Assembly (NCBI GenBank): GCA_903913315.1
Contig: CAIWKX010000018.1
Coordinates: 1-55,437, forward strand
Source: an uncultured Bacteroidota bacterium
Lineage (GTDB): Bacteria > Bacteroidota > Bacteroidia > Flavobacteriales > Flavobacteriaceae
Reading direction: 5' to 3'
DNA length: 55,437 nucleotides
How positions within the stretch are numbered: the stretch's first letter is position 1; every line of letters starts with the position of its first letter. Positions 45,382-54,098 of this stretch are shown here, piece after piece. Under the pieces are notes generated by a model. It did not search any database, had not been told where the DNA came from, and was given only the letters and a program-made list of their open reading frames with translations. The position numbers were made by a program, and so were the translations under genes.

Positions 45382-47694
45382 ATGAGTTTTAAGTTAATTG
45401 CAATTAGACCACTTGAAGGATGTAATGAGAAGTTTTTAAAGAATTTGTTGCCAGATCAAGTTTATCAATTTTATAATGATTATGAGTTTGTTGATGGAGT
45501 AGGTCAAACTATTACTGATTATCCAAAATCGCAACCAGTTAAAATAGTAAAAGAGAAGAAACAAGATGTTCCTAAAAATCTTTATGGTAATAATATTAAC
45601 GTTTCTGCAATAGTTGGGAAAAATGGCAGTGGCAAAAGCGCTTTAATTGAATTATTAGTAGCTACTATTGTTAAGATTTCTTTGTTAATTAATGAAAATT
45701 TTATAATTCCTGAAGAATTATATGATTATGGAGAAAATGATTTTGATAGGGAAAAATTTCAAAAAAATATTATTAAATTTAGAGAAAGTATAAAATTTGA
45801 TTTAAATAATTTAAAAGTAGAAATCTATTTTCAGCACGAATCCAATTCTTATACATTTAGATCTGATAAAGTAATAGTTGATGAAATTGGAGGAGAAGGG
45901 AAAAAAATTAAATGTATTCAATTAGATAACAATAGTATTATAATTAAAGAACAGGTTGATAATAATGTTGTTTATTTTTCTTTAAATGATTTAAAAGATG
46001 CCAATCCTAATAATCAGAAAATTGCACATCAATTATACTATTTTTTAAGCCATTTATTTTATACGATGGTGATTAATTATTCTCATTATGGATTTAATAG
46101 TAATGAAATAGGGGAATGGATAAAGGGAGTTTTTCATAAAAATGATGGTTATCAGTTGCCTGTAGTTATAAATCCTTATAGAGATAAGGGTAATATCAAT
46201 ATAAATGGTGAAATAAATTTAGCTAAATCAAGGTTTTTAGTAAATGTTTTGCAAGATAAGGGATTGCGGACCATTCAAAAAAATAAAACAATTTCTCATA
46301 TTACTATTAAGTTAGATAATTCAAAGTTTAAATGGGATGAAACTAAAAATGGTGATTTAAGAATATTAAATACAGAAGAAGATAAAAAAAACATACTCAA
46401 TATTATTTTTGAAAAGTTTTTAGATAATGAAAAATTAGATGAAAATAATTTTCAAAATTCATTTTTTAATCATGCAGTTGATTATTTATTAATTAAGTTA
46501 TATAAAATAACTAATTATCCTATTTATAGAGATTACAAAAAATGTTTTAAAGAAATAATAATTGAACAAAACGGTTATAAAATATATCAATTTCGATTTT
46601 TGATAAATGATTTATTAAAGGACTATTTAGAACATTTGTTTATTAATTCTAGTCATGTAACAGATAAATTTAATCAGGCTTTGTTTTTTGTTCAATATTG
46701 TTATTTTGACAATAAAGATATAGCAGCTAATAGTGTCGAGAAAATTATAGAAATTGATACTCTAAATGAATGGATAAAGAATGCTTATATTAAACATTTT
46801 AAAATCAAGAAAGATAAAAATGGTTTTAAAGAGGATAAAATAATAATTAACGAAATTTATGAAGAACTAATTATTAAAGGAAGGTACCCAATAAAATATT
46901 CATTACCATCCTTTTTTAAAGTAGAATATTATTTTGAAGAAAAAATAAGTAATAATAATTTTTCAAGTTTTAGTTCTGGAGAAAAGCAAAAGATATTCAG
47001 TATTCATTCTGTAATATATCATTTGAGAAATCTCACATCTATTAAAGATGATAATCTAATTGGATTGGATAATGAAATTAAAAAATTGATTACTTATAAA
47101 AATATTAATATAATTTTTGACGAAATTGAGTTGTATGCACATCCAGATTTTCAAAGAAGTTTTATTAAAGAATTATTAGATGCTATTAAAGTTATTGACA
47201 ATATAAAAAATCATTTTATAAATATAATTTTTATAACTCATTCACCATTTATATTATCAGATATTCCAAAGCAAAATATATTGTATTTAAAATCTGAAGA
47301 GGTTGAAATAAACGGAAAAAAGAGTCAATTTTCAATTCCACAAACATTTAAAGACAAGAAGTCTTTCGGAGCAAACATTACTGATTTGTTGGCAGATAGT
47401 TTTTTTGTTGAAAATGGATTGATAGGTGATTTTGCTAAAAGGAAGATAAATAAAACACTTAATTGGTTAAGAATTAAGATTAATGAATTTAATCAAAATA
47501 ATGACTTAAAAATTGATGAAAAAATTGAATACTCAAAATATGAATTGACTAATGAATATAATAAAAAGATAATTAGTTTAATTGATGAACCATTAGTAAA
47601 GTATCAACTAAATGAAATGTATTTAAAATATGTGAACGATAAAGATTATATTAATAAAGAGATTGAAAGATTACAAAGTTTATTAAATCCATAG
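45382..47694 (+). CDS. AAA/ABC-type ATPase, PtuA-like (probable Septu defence ATPase)
   Basis: This 770-residue protein has an N-terminal Walker A GKNGSGKS at 79-86, a long variable middle, an ABC-like signature FSSFSSGEKQ near 526-536, Walker B IIFDEIE (Asp580, Glu581) and a switch His in FITHSPFIL near 620. This is the SMC/RecF/OLD-like arrangement of PtuA ATPases. It would power or control the downstream nuclease. It is very rich in Asn, Lys and Ile with AT-rich codons, unlike neighbours, which suggests recent acquisition. The next gene starts two bases after its stop. The Septu assignment rests on architecture and partner; it is longer than typical PtuA. Confidence 0.82.
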   Translation: MSFKLIAIRPLEGCNEKFLKNLLPDQVYQFYNDYEFVDGVGQTITDYPKSQPVKIVKEKKQDVPKNLYGNNINVSAIVGKNGSGKSALIELLVATIVKISLLINENFIIPEELYDYGENDFDREKFQKNIIKFRESIKFDLNNLKVEIYFQHESNSYTFRSDKVIVDEIGGEGKKIKCIQLDNNSIIIKEQVDNNVVYFSLNDLKDANPNNQKIAHQLYYFLSHLFYTMVINYSHYGFNSNEIGEWIKGVFHKNDGYQLPVVINPYRDKGNININGEINLAKSRFLVNVLQDKGLRTIQKNKTISHITIKLDNSKFKWDETKNGDLRILNTEEDKKNILNIIFEKFLDNEKLDENNFQNSFFNHAVDYLLIKLYKITNYPIYRDYKKCFKEIIIEQNGYKIYQFRFLINDLLKDYLEHLFINSSHVTDKFNQALFFVQYCYFDNKDIAANSVEKIIEIDTLNEWIKNAYIKHFKIKKDKNGFKEDKIIINEIYEELIIKGRYPIKYSLPSFFKVEYYFEEKISNNNFSSFSSGEKQKIFSIHSVIYHLRNLTSIKDDNLIGLDNEIKKLITYKNINIIFDEIELYAHPDFQRSFIKELLDAIKVIDNIKNHFINIIFITHSPFILSDIPKQNILYLKSEEVEINGKKSQFSIPQTFKDKKSFGANITDLLADSFFVENGLIGDFAKRKINKTLNWLRIKINEFNQNNDLKIDEKIEYSKYELTNEYNKKIISLIDEPLVKYQLNEMYLKYVNDKDYINKEIERLQSLLNP

Positions 47695-47696
47695 TT

Positions 47697-48740
47697 ATGT
47701 TAAGTATTTATAAAAAAGAGATTACAGAAAATTTATGTTTAAATTATTGTAACGGAATAGAATCCGAAGGGATTAAAGGAATGGTAGAATGGATTGAAAA
47801 AAGAGTTGTAAAATATTTATCAGATGATAATATAGCTGATCGTCAAGATTTACAGAGTATTAAAGATTTATTGACAAATGAAAAAATATTTGAAATATTA
47901 TCAAGTGAGCCAGAAAATCTGATTACTATATGGACAACAGATTTTGAGGATTTTAAAGATACACAATTGACATATACTTATCTGAATAATCACGTAAGTA
48001 AACAAAAAACGGTTAAAATATTATATCACATTTTTAATTATGATTCATTTAGAGATTGTAAAGACATAAAGCAATTTAGAGGATATTTATTAGCAGAAAA
48101 ATTAGGGATTGATTGTTGTCCTTACTGTAATAGAAATTATACCACAACACATACTCAAGATTATATATTTATTAACGGAAGTAATAAAGAAGTTTTTCCA
48201 AGTTTTGATCATTTTTACCCTAAAGGATTATATCCAATATTGGCGACATCATTTTATAATTTGATTCCAAGTTGTAATATTTGTAATAGCGATTATAAAG
48301 GGGAAAAAGATACAAATGATGACCAATATAGAATATTTCATCCATACACTAAAATTGATAATAATCATTTTTCATTTGAATTTTTACCAAAAGATTATGA
48401 GAGTTTGGTAGGGAAAGCAAAAAATATAGATTTAAAAATCGTTTGTTATAATAATGACGTTAAAGAAAACTTTGATAAATCAATTCTATTTTTTGGTGTG
48501 AAAGAAAATTATCAAAATAACCATCTTGAGTTAATAGAGGATATTATTGACAAAAAAGTAACATTTAGTAATAAATATTTAGCTGAACTTAAAAGTGTTT
48601 TTGGTTTAAACTTTAATGAAACATATAAAATACTTTTTGAAACACATTATGAAGAAGATAAACTTCATAAAAGACCATTTAGTAAGTTAAAAAAAGATAT
48701 TTTTGATGATATTAATATAAATAAGATTGAAAACACTTAA
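47697..48740 (+). CDS. HNH nuclease, PtuB-like (probable Septu effector)
   Basis: This 347-residue protein carries a zinc-supported HNH fold: CPYC (Cys141, Cys144), FDHFYPKG with His172, LIPSCNIC (Cys193, Cys196) and NSDYKGEKD. The Asp-His pair and following Asn fit a beta-beta-alpha metal nuclease. It starts two bases after the ATPase stop, so the two are cotranslated. In Septu systems the HNH protein cuts nucleic acid when the ATPase senses infection; here that is inferred from the pairing. The flanking regions of about 170 N-terminal and 150 C-terminal residues are unrecognised. Confidence 0.85.
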   Translation: MLSIYKKEITENLCLNYCNGIESEGIKGMVEWIEKRVVKYLSDDNIADRQDLQSIKDLLTNEKIFEILSSEPENLITIWTTDFEDFKDTQLTYTYLNNHVSKQKTVKILYHIFNYDSFRDCKDIKQFRGYLLAEKLGIDCCPYCNRNYTTTHTQDYIFINGSNKEVFPSFDHFYPKGLYPILATSFYNLIPSCNICNSDYKGEKDTNDDQYRIFHPYTKIDNNHFSFEFLPKDYESLVGKAKNIDLKIVCYNNDVKENFDKSILFFGVKENYQNNHLELIEDIIDKKVTFSNKYLAELKSVFGLNFNETYKILFETHYEEDKLHKRPFSKLKKDIFDDININKIENT

Positions 48741-48774
48741 GATCTCTGATATGCTAAACACTATAATTTTTTAA

Positions 48775-48855
48775 AGTTCTCGATACTATTTTCTGATTCA
48801 AAAACTTGCGTTTTTAAGTCAGAAAATCCAAGTGACGGTAGCATTGGTAGGTGAG
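48775..48855. repeat. Palindromic intergenic repeat, copy A
   Basis: A segment of about 80 bases closely matches 50068-50150. Its core is an imperfect hairpin (48788-48805 with 48810-48827, loop TTGC) built on TTTTCTGATTCAAAAAC. The 297-base gap 48741-49037 contains this element and no gene. Confidence 0.75.
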
Positions 48856-49037
48856 GCTATAGTGATGTATAGAAGATGATTTGAAAAATAGTGAAGTATA
48901 GTGTTTGTTCTAGATGATTTTTTGGGTAAGAGCTATTGGAATAGGAAATACATTATAGATATAACATGAATTTAAGGTTTCTTTGAGGTATTAGTGTTTC
49001 GGGAGGTTATCAAATAAATAATAAAAATAAGTAGTTT

Positions 49038-50009
49038 ATGAAATCAGTTGTTACAGTTTTTGCTTTATTACTGTCGGTTTTAACTTTTGGGCAATCGGCA
49101 AAAGAGTTTTTGGAAAATGGTATTGCCAAGCATAAGGTAAAAGATTATGAGGGTGCTATAAAGGATTATTCAAAAGCAATTAAGGAGGATAAAAACTATA
49201 CGGATGCTTATTATAATAAAGGGACTTGTGAATTGGCATTGAATGATTTAAAATCTGCGAAGAAGGATTTTGATAAGGCTATAGAGATTGACCCGAAATA
49301 TGTGAAGGCTTATTATAGTAGGGCGACGGTGTTGGTCAGTCAAGAAAAGTACTCGGATGCTTTGCCTGATTTGGACAAGGTTATTGAGCTTGATGCTACG
49401 ACACCCAATGCATTGTCTTTGAGGGGGCAAATTAGAGTGCAATCGGGGGACAAGAAAGGGGCTTGTGAAGATTTTACTAAAGCGAAAGAAAATGGGGATT
49501 CAAAAGCGGATCGCTATTTGCAGCAATTTTGTGGAAACAAGCAGCAGGCTGGAGAAAGTTTGATGTTGCATTGGCCTGAAGAAGAGAATTGGAAAGTTGG
49601 TGACGACCAAGAGAATAGTAAAATGCATGTTTTGGATTTAATCCATTCGAATGAAACACTTAATACTTGGACTGAATTGGGTAATATGACTTCGATTAAA
49701 GGGGTGACTGGTATTGCAGTAGATAAGGCAATGAATTTAATGTTTGAGCAATCGAAACAAGAATCGCCAAAAGCAAAGTTGACTTTTATTGAAAAGGATG
49801 AAAATGCAGCATTTCCTTGGATTGTATTTACGATAGAAAGCCCCAATTCTAAGACGGATAAGACGCCTGAAAGTCAGTTGTGGTATATTGTTCAAGGTAA
49901 AGAGGCATTGTATACTAATTTTATAGCTGTGAAGCAAGCTACGATTTCAAAGGAGCAAAAGGAAAAGTTTGCAAAGTTTTTAAAAACAGCGAAAGTAGTT
50001 AGTAAATAG
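49038..50009 (+). CDS. Secreted TPR-repeat protein with unrecognised C-terminal domain
   Basis: This 323-residue protein has a signal peptide ending near LTFGQS. Residues of about 20-165 form about four tetratricopeptide repeats (EGAIKDYSKAIKEDKNY, SAKKDFDKAIEIDPKY, DALPDLDKVIELDAT, then GACEDFTKAKENGD). Residues 170-323 form a separate domain with W and F positions (HWPEEENWKVGDD) that I do not recognise. It probably works as a periplasmic scaffold. Both sides carry a copy of the same palindromic repeat. Confidence 0.82.
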   Translation: MKSVVTVFALLLSVLTFGQSAKEFLENGIAKHKVKDYEGAIKDYSKAIKEDKNYTDAYYNKGTCELALNDLKSAKKDFDKAIEIDPKYVKAYYSRATVLVSQEKYSDALPDLDKVIELDATTPNALSLRGQIRVQSGDKKGACEDFTKAKENGDSKADRYLQQFCGNKQQAGESLMLHWPEEENWKVGDDQENSKMHVLDLIHSNETLNTWTELGNMTSIKGVTGIAVDKAMNLMFEQSKQESPKAKLTFIEKDENAAFPWIVFTIESPNSKTDKTPESQLWYIVQGKEALYTNFIAVKQATISKEQKEKFAKFLKTAKVVSK

Positions 50010-50067
50010 GGTTGGTTTGGGAAGGATTTATTTTTAAGCTTTGCGTGATGAACGCTACAAATTCTAT

Positions 50068-50150
50068 AGTTCTTAATGCTATTTTCTGATTCAAAAACTA
50101 GCGTTTTTAAATCAGAAAATCACTTGAAGGGACGGTGGGATTAGTAGGAG
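50068..50150. repeat. Palindromic intergenic repeat, copy B
   Basis: Near-identical partner of 48775-48855, with hairpin 50081-50098 and 50103-50120 around TAGC. It lies about 60 bases after the TPR gene. The two copies are about 1.29 kb apart in direct orientation. Confidence 0.75.
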
Positions 50151-50173
50151 AGACGGTAGGGTCTGAATAGTAT

Positions 50174-50212
50174 AACCCTCGAAGGGATTTGAAATCCTTC
50201 GAGGGTTTTTTG
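50174..50212 (+). terminator. Strong terminator downstream of the TPR gene
   Basis: AACCCTCGAAGG (50174-50185) pairs perfectly with CCTTCGAGGGTT (50196-50207) and is followed by a T-run; an inner ATTT/AAAT pair extends the stem. Confidence 0.9.
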
Positions 50213-50252
50213 TTAGGATTTGGAGTTGACGATATATCATCCCTACGAGGCT

Positions 50253-50474
50253 TACCGATATATCATCCCTACGGGATTAAGAGGATTGTGGGTAGGTGTT
50301 ACCGATATAGTATCCCTGACGGGGCTTACCGATATATCATCCCTACGGGATTAAGTGGATTGTGGGTAGGTGTTACCGATATATCATCCCTGACGGGGCT
50401 TACCAATATATCATCCCTACGGGATTAATTGGATTGTGGGTAGGTGTTACCGATATATCATTCCATACGGGATA
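50253..50474. repeat. 74-bp tandem repeats (three units, each with two CCC/GGG hairpins)
   Basis: TACC(G/A)ATAT starts at 50253, 50300, 50327, 50374, 50401 and 50448, giving alternating spacings of 47 and 27 bases, a 74-base period. Each half holds ATCCCTACGGGAT or CCCTGACGGG, able to form a short hairpin. A further half-copy lies at 50230. The element looks like a dispersed intergenic repeat. No gene is present between 50010 and 50534. Confidence 0.9.
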
Positions 50475-50534
50475 TGGGTTACCAATTAATTCAAAATTAA
50501 AGGAGGATGTTGTAAATGAATGTGTTCTTAAATT

Positions 50535-51215
50535 CTAGTCCTCAATAAAATAGACAAAGGATAAGGCAAAGTAACTTTCTTTGGAGCTTACTGTTACATT
50601 GTCAATTGTAGAATAAAAGGGAGCGTTCCGGTATGGGTCAGTTAATCCTTTGTAATAGCGTAAATTGCACATGAAGTTTTCTTTGTAAGTAACACTTGCG
50701 CCTACTGCAAAGAACACATTTACAGAAGTTCTTTCATTTTCAGTGTCAAAAGCTAAATCTTTAGGTTTTAGATAAATTGGATCTAAAAAATAATCTTCTT
50801 TACTTGAATCTACTAAATTGTAGTTGTGGAAAAGGCATAAGGATGGTCCGGCTTGTGCTCCAAAAATAAAATCCTTTTTTAAGTTAGAAAAATTATAATT
50901 CACAATAAAAGGGATATTAATATTACCCATTTTAAATTTGATGTCTTCAGGTTCTGAAAGTTTGGTTTGCCTCCCAATGAATTTAGTATAATTTTGGGTG
51001 TAATTTATTTCGAATAATAATTCAAAACGTTTGCTAAGAGGAACGGGTTCGACTAGTCCAAAGCTAAACCCTGGTTGTGATTTAGTAAAAACTACATCAG
51101 AATCGGTGATGTAATTAGAACCTCCAATAGTTATTCCGAATATTCTATTATCTTGGGCAAATAAAGTATTAAATGATAATAGAAATGTGATTAGGGAGAA
51201 AATTATTTTGTTCAT
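50535..51215 (-). CDS. Outer-membrane beta-barrel protein (PorT-like/porin family)
   Basis: This 226-residue protein has a signal peptide ending near LFAQD and then alternating strands (GITIGGSNY, FSFGLVEPV, ELLFEINYTQ, NIPFIVNYNF, FGAQAGPSL, FFAVGASVTY). It ends in FALSFVYFIED, close to an aromatic outer-membrane insertion signal. It is probably a small barrel of the group Bacteroidota annotate as outer-membrane beta-barrel domain proteins. Cargo or role is unknown. Confidence 0.85.
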   Translation of the reverse strand: MNKIIFSLITFLLSFNTLFAQDNRIFGITIGGSNYITDSDVVFTKSQPGFSFGLVEPVPLSKRFELLFEINYTQNYTKFIGRQTKLSEPEDIKFKMGNINIPFIVNYNFSNLKKDFIFGAQAGPSLCLFHNYNLVDSSKEDYFLDPIYLKPKDLAFDTENERTSVNVFFAVGASVTYKENFMCNLRYYKGLTDPYRNAPFYSTIDNVTVSSKESYFALSFVYFIED

Positions 51216-51250
51216 ATAAGGTTAGCTGTGTTAGTTCTTATTGGATAGTA

Positions 51251-51282
51251 TTTGCAAATATAGCTGAATTAACTTATTTTTG
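51251..51282 (+). promoter_or_regulatory. Promoter of the 51298 lipoprotein gene
   Basis: TTTG at 51251-51254 and TATTTTTG at 51275-51282 are 20 bases apart, matching -33/-7. The -7 box covers an in-frame TTG (51280), excluding it as a start. On the other strand CAAATATA at 51255-51262 gives a TATATTTG for the divergent barrel gene. Confidence 0.7.
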
Positions 51283-51297
51283 GGAAAAATCAATTTC

Positions 51298-52095
51298 ATG
51301 AAAAAGTTTCTTTTGTTATTTGTAGTGATTTTACTATCTTATGGATGTGAGATTGAAAAGGCACGTTATTCAACAGCTTATGTTTATACTAATCCGCCGA
51401 CAAGTGTATTAACAAATTCTGCCACTTTGGGAGGGATTGTTATTGGAGAAGGGGGGAAAGATGTTTCTGAGTATGGTATTGTTTGGAGTACTAAAGCAAC
51501 GCCTACCATCAATGATACTAAAGTTGTGAGAGGAAGTCGATTAGGAACATTTTCGGATAGTTATTCAGGATTCCAACCTTTAACTACTTATTATTGTGCT
51601 GCTTATGCTGTTAATGAAGAAGGAGTTGGTTATGGAGATGTTTATAGCTTTAAAACTTCAGGTGTAGCGCCTTGTAATCCAGTTCAAGATAATTTCGTCA
51701 ATTTTGGTTCGGTAAGTTTAGCTTTTAGTGGATGTACAGTGGATAATCCTTATGCGTTGGACCATGATGGAAACATTCGATTTACTACTACTACTGATTA
51801 TTCTACAGCATCTATTATAGTTGAGTTTAATGAGAGCAATATGAATTATCCTAAAACAGGTACTTACACAGTTGTTGATCCTGATACTTTTGGTGGCCCT
51901 ACTAGTATTTTGTCAACAGGTGAAGCTCAATTAAAAATTCAAAACTATAATAATACTTACCCATTTGGAGCAGTTGCAGCGGTGGGAACGACTTTTTATG
52001 TTAAGAATGAAAATAATGTAATGACAATCATTTTTTGCGATACCCCTGTTGGATCAAGTATATTGAATGGAAAGTTTTCAAAGGCTACAAATTAA
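51298..52095 (+). CDS. Lipoprotein with fibronectin type III-like domain
   Basis: This 265-residue protein has a lipobox at SYGC (Cys17). Residues of about 25-120 look like a fibronectin-III/Ig-like beta-sandwich of the type common in Bacteroidota surface lipoproteins (TNSATLGGIV, SEYGIVWSTKATPT, PLTTYYCAAYAVNEEG, YSFKTSG). The C-terminal part, with GSVSLAFSGC and IIVEFNESNM, is unrecognised. It is probably surface-exposed or periplasmic. The function is unknown. Confidence 0.8.
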   Translation: MKKFLLLFVVILLSYGCEIEKARYSTAYVYTNPPTSVLTNSATLGGIVIGEGGKDVSEYGIVWSTKATPTINDTKVVRGSRLGTFSDSYSGFQPLTTYYCAAYAVNEEGVGYGDVYSFKTSGVAPCNPVQDNFVNFGSVSLAFSGCTVDNPYALDHDGNIRFTTTTDYSTASIIVEFNESNMNYPKTGTYTVVDPDTFGGPTSILSTGEAQLKIQNYNNTYPFGAVAAVGTTFYVKNENNVMTIIFCDTPVGSSILNGKFSKATN

Positions 52096-52127
52096 AATAT
52101 TATTTAAAAATAATTCTTCAGTAAATG

Positions 52128-52171
52128 AAAAAAGCAACGCTAGTAAACTGATTTACTAGCGTTGCTTTTTT
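52128..52171. terminator. Bidirectional terminator
   Basis: A perfect stem of about 19 bp (52129-52147 with 52152-52170) closed by CTGA, with an A-run before and a T-run after, separates the lipoprotein gene from the convergent TPM gene. Confidence 0.93.
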
Positions 52172-52191
52172 GTATTGTTATAAAACGTGTA

Positions 52192-52974
52192 TTACCATCC
52201 ACCGCTGGCACCGCCACCGGAGAAGCCACCGCCACCGAATCCACCACCGAATCCGCCGCCACCTGATGAGCCTCCGCCGAAACCGCCTCCGCCACCATCA
52301 CCAAATCCTCTGCCAAGACTGCTTAGTATTAGCACATCTAATAGACCACTTCCGCCACCGCCACCGCCATTTCTATTTCTGAAAATAATCATGACGACTA
52401 CGATGATAATGAAAAAGATAAGTCCAAAGGGGATGTGACTTTGATGTGTTACTTTGCGTGTTCCTTTGTATTTTCCTTTTACCACTTGAATGATGGCATC
52501 GGCGCCTTTGTCTAATCCGCTGTAATAGCTTCCGGCTTTGAATTGAGGCACGATTACATTTCGGATTATTTCTCCGCAGACTCCTGCTACCAATCGGTCT
52601 TCTAGTCCATATCCTGGTCGGATGCTTAGTTTTCGGTCTTTTTTAGCAACTAAAATCATAACACCATTGTCTTCTTTGGCTTGTCCGATGCCCCATTTTT
52701 GTGCCCAATTGGTAGACAATACATCAATGTCTTCGTTTTTGAGATCATCTATAGTTACAACAACAATTTGTGTGCTGGTAGAATCAGAATAACGAACTAG
52801 TTTTTCTTCTAATTGGTGTTTTTCGGATTCGTTTAACAAATTGGCATAATCGTACACCGAAGTTTGGAAACTAGGTTTGTCTGGAATTGTAAACTGCGCC
52901 AATCCTACTTGTTGATGGAACAAACAAATCAAGAGCAATAGGATAGGAGTGATTTTTTTTAAAGTATTTTTCAT
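52192..52974 (-). CDS. TPM-domain membrane protein with Gly-rich tail (YgcG-like)
   Basis: This 260-residue protein has a signal peptide ending near LAQF, a TPM domain (about 30-165: VYDYANLLNESEKHQLEEKL, STQIVVVTIDDL, NGVMILVAKKDRKLSI, GYGLEDRL), one membrane segment (about 185-200) and a Gly/Ser/Phe-rich tail ending in GASGGW. This is the YgcG/TPM_phosphatase layout. Its start directly follows the stop of the second TPM gene, in an operon with lemA. Confidence 0.9.
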   Translation of the reverse strand: MKNTLKKITPILLLLICLFHQQVGLAQFTIPDKPSFQTSVYDYANLLNESEKHQLEEKLVRYSDSTSTQIVVVTIDDLKNEDIDVLSTNWAQKWGIGQAKEDNGVMILVAKKDRKLSIRPGYGLEDRLVAGVCGEIIRNVIVPQFKAGSYYSGLDKGADAIIQVVKGKYKGTRKVTHQSHIPFGLIFFIIIVVVMIIFRNRNGGGGGGSGLLDVLILSSLGRGFGDGGGGGFGGGSSGGGGFGGGFGGGGFSGGGASGGW

Positions 52975-53412
52975 TTATCCTCTTGATATTTCGTTTGAAA
53001 GTTCGTTCACATCATCGTCTTGATGCGGAAAGTAGCTTTTTAATTGCTCTCCTGCTTTTAAGATGCCATCCACCAATGCTTGTTTGTTATTTCCATTTTT
53101 AAAATGATGTAGCATAACGTCTTTGGTGCTGTTCCAAAAATCAGCAGGTACTTTTTCATGAATACCTTGGTCACCATAGATGGCAAATTGTTTGCTTACA
53201 ATAGCTACATAAATGATCACCCCATTTCTGTCTTTGGTGTTTTCCATTTTTAGATTATGAAAAACTTCCACTGCTCTCTCGAAAGGAGCAATGGAAGTTT
53301 CTTTTTCTAAATGTACCCGAATTTCACCCGAAGTATTTTCTTCTGCCAATCGAATGGCTTCGACTACTTCCGCTTCTTCGGCTTTAGATAAAAAGGTTTC
53401 TATCTTGGACAT
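52975..53412 (-). CDS. TPM-domain protein
   Basis: This 145-residue soluble-looking protein starts MSKIETFLS. ATG 53412 is preferred over an in-frame start inside lemA at 53475. It has the TPM domain segments SGEIRVHLEK, DRNGVIIYVAIVSKQFAIYGDQGI and a short acidic tail. It sits one base after lemA and directly before the larger TPM gene. A lemA-TPM-TPM arrangement is common in Bacteroidota. Confidence 0.88.
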   Translation of the reverse strand: MSKIETFLSKAEEAEVVEAIRLAEENTSGEIRVHLEKETSIAPFERAVEVFHNLKMENTKDRNGVIIYVAIVSKQFAIYGDQGIHEKVPADFWNSTKDVMLHHFKNGNNKQALVDGILKAGEQLKSYFPHQDDDVNELSNEISRG

Positions 53413-53413
53413 C

Positions 53414-54037
53414 TTATTTTGATTCTTTTTTGTCGAAATCAAACTTAACATCTGGTGCTTTTTCTGCCCCAGCAACTGCTTGGAAGTATGCTTTTTCTTT
53501 GTAGCTGCCTAAGAAGAAACTTTGTGGCATTGCTAACACATATCCATTGTATGCTTGAACTGATTCGTTGAACCGCGTTCTAGCGGTAAGAATTTGATTT
53601 TCTGTACTAGCTAATTCGTCTTGAAGTTTCAAGAAGTTTTCATTTGCTTTAAGTTCAGGATATCTTTCTACTGAAACTAATAATCTAGATAATGTAGATG
53701 AAACCCCTGCTTGCGCTTGGTTGAATTTCGCTAATTGGTCTGGCGTAATGTTTTTTGGATCAATAGTGATTGCTGTTGCTTTAGAACGTGCTTCGATTAC
53801 TGCAGTCAATGTTCCTTTTTCAAAATCGGCAGCCCCTTGTACTGTTTTTACTAAGTTACCAATCAGGTCATTTCTTCTTTGATACGCTGTGTTTACATTT
53901 CCCCATTCTTTTTCAGTTGCTTGGTTGAAGCGTAAAGCGGTGTTTTTTACACCCATTACCAAGTAGGCTATAAAGATTGTAACTATTAGTACTGATCCAA
54001 TTCCAATAATCCAAGGTAAAATTTTTTTAAAGTCCAT
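53414..54037 (-). CDS. LemA family protein
   Basis: This 207-residue protein has one N-terminal membrane segment (about 8-28) followed by a helical domain with the LemA signature ERKEWGNV-like WGNVNTAYQRRNDLIGNLV and ERYPELKANENFL. The role is unresolved in bacteria; the TPM partners downstream suggest a shared envelope function. It is the first gene of a three-gene operon. Confidence 0.93.
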   Translation of the reverse strand: MDFKKILPWIIGIGSVLIVTIFIAYLVMGVKNTALRFNQATEKEWGNVNTAYQRRNDLIGNLVKTVQGAADFEKGTLTAVIEARSKATAITIDPKNITPDQLAKFNQAQAGVSSTLSRLLVSVERYPELKANENFLKLQDELASTENQILTARTRFNESVQAYNGYVLAMPQSFFLGSYKEKAYFQAVAGAEKAPDVKFDFDKKESK

Positions 54038-54098
54038 GTTTATTTAATTTAAAGTTTATTTAATGATTTAATTTTTTATTGTTTAACAAAAATCATTC

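Noticed and set aside
45048..48740. Retron-type system using the ATPase and HNH proteins as effectors
   Set aside because: No reverse transcriptase gene is present on either side, and the upstream 556 bases show no msr/msd-like fold that I could recognise by eye.
50189..50428. Open reading frame of 79 codons across the terminator and 74-bp repeats
   Set aside because: Its peptide is just the translated repeat (recurring ISSL and YHPYG segments), it begins inside a terminator stem, and it has no promoter.
50253..50474. CRISPR array in the 74-bp repeats
   Set aside because: The sequence between the hairpins is itself repeated, so there are no unique spacers.
51280..51297. TTG start for the 51298 lipoprotein gene
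   Set aside because: The TTG lies inside the -7 box, and the ATG at 51298 gives a standard lipoprotein signal peptide.
52170..52438. Plus-strand Pro-rich and His/Arg-rich reading frames
   Set aside because: They are antisense shadows of the Gly-rich tail of the TPM gene at 52192-52974.
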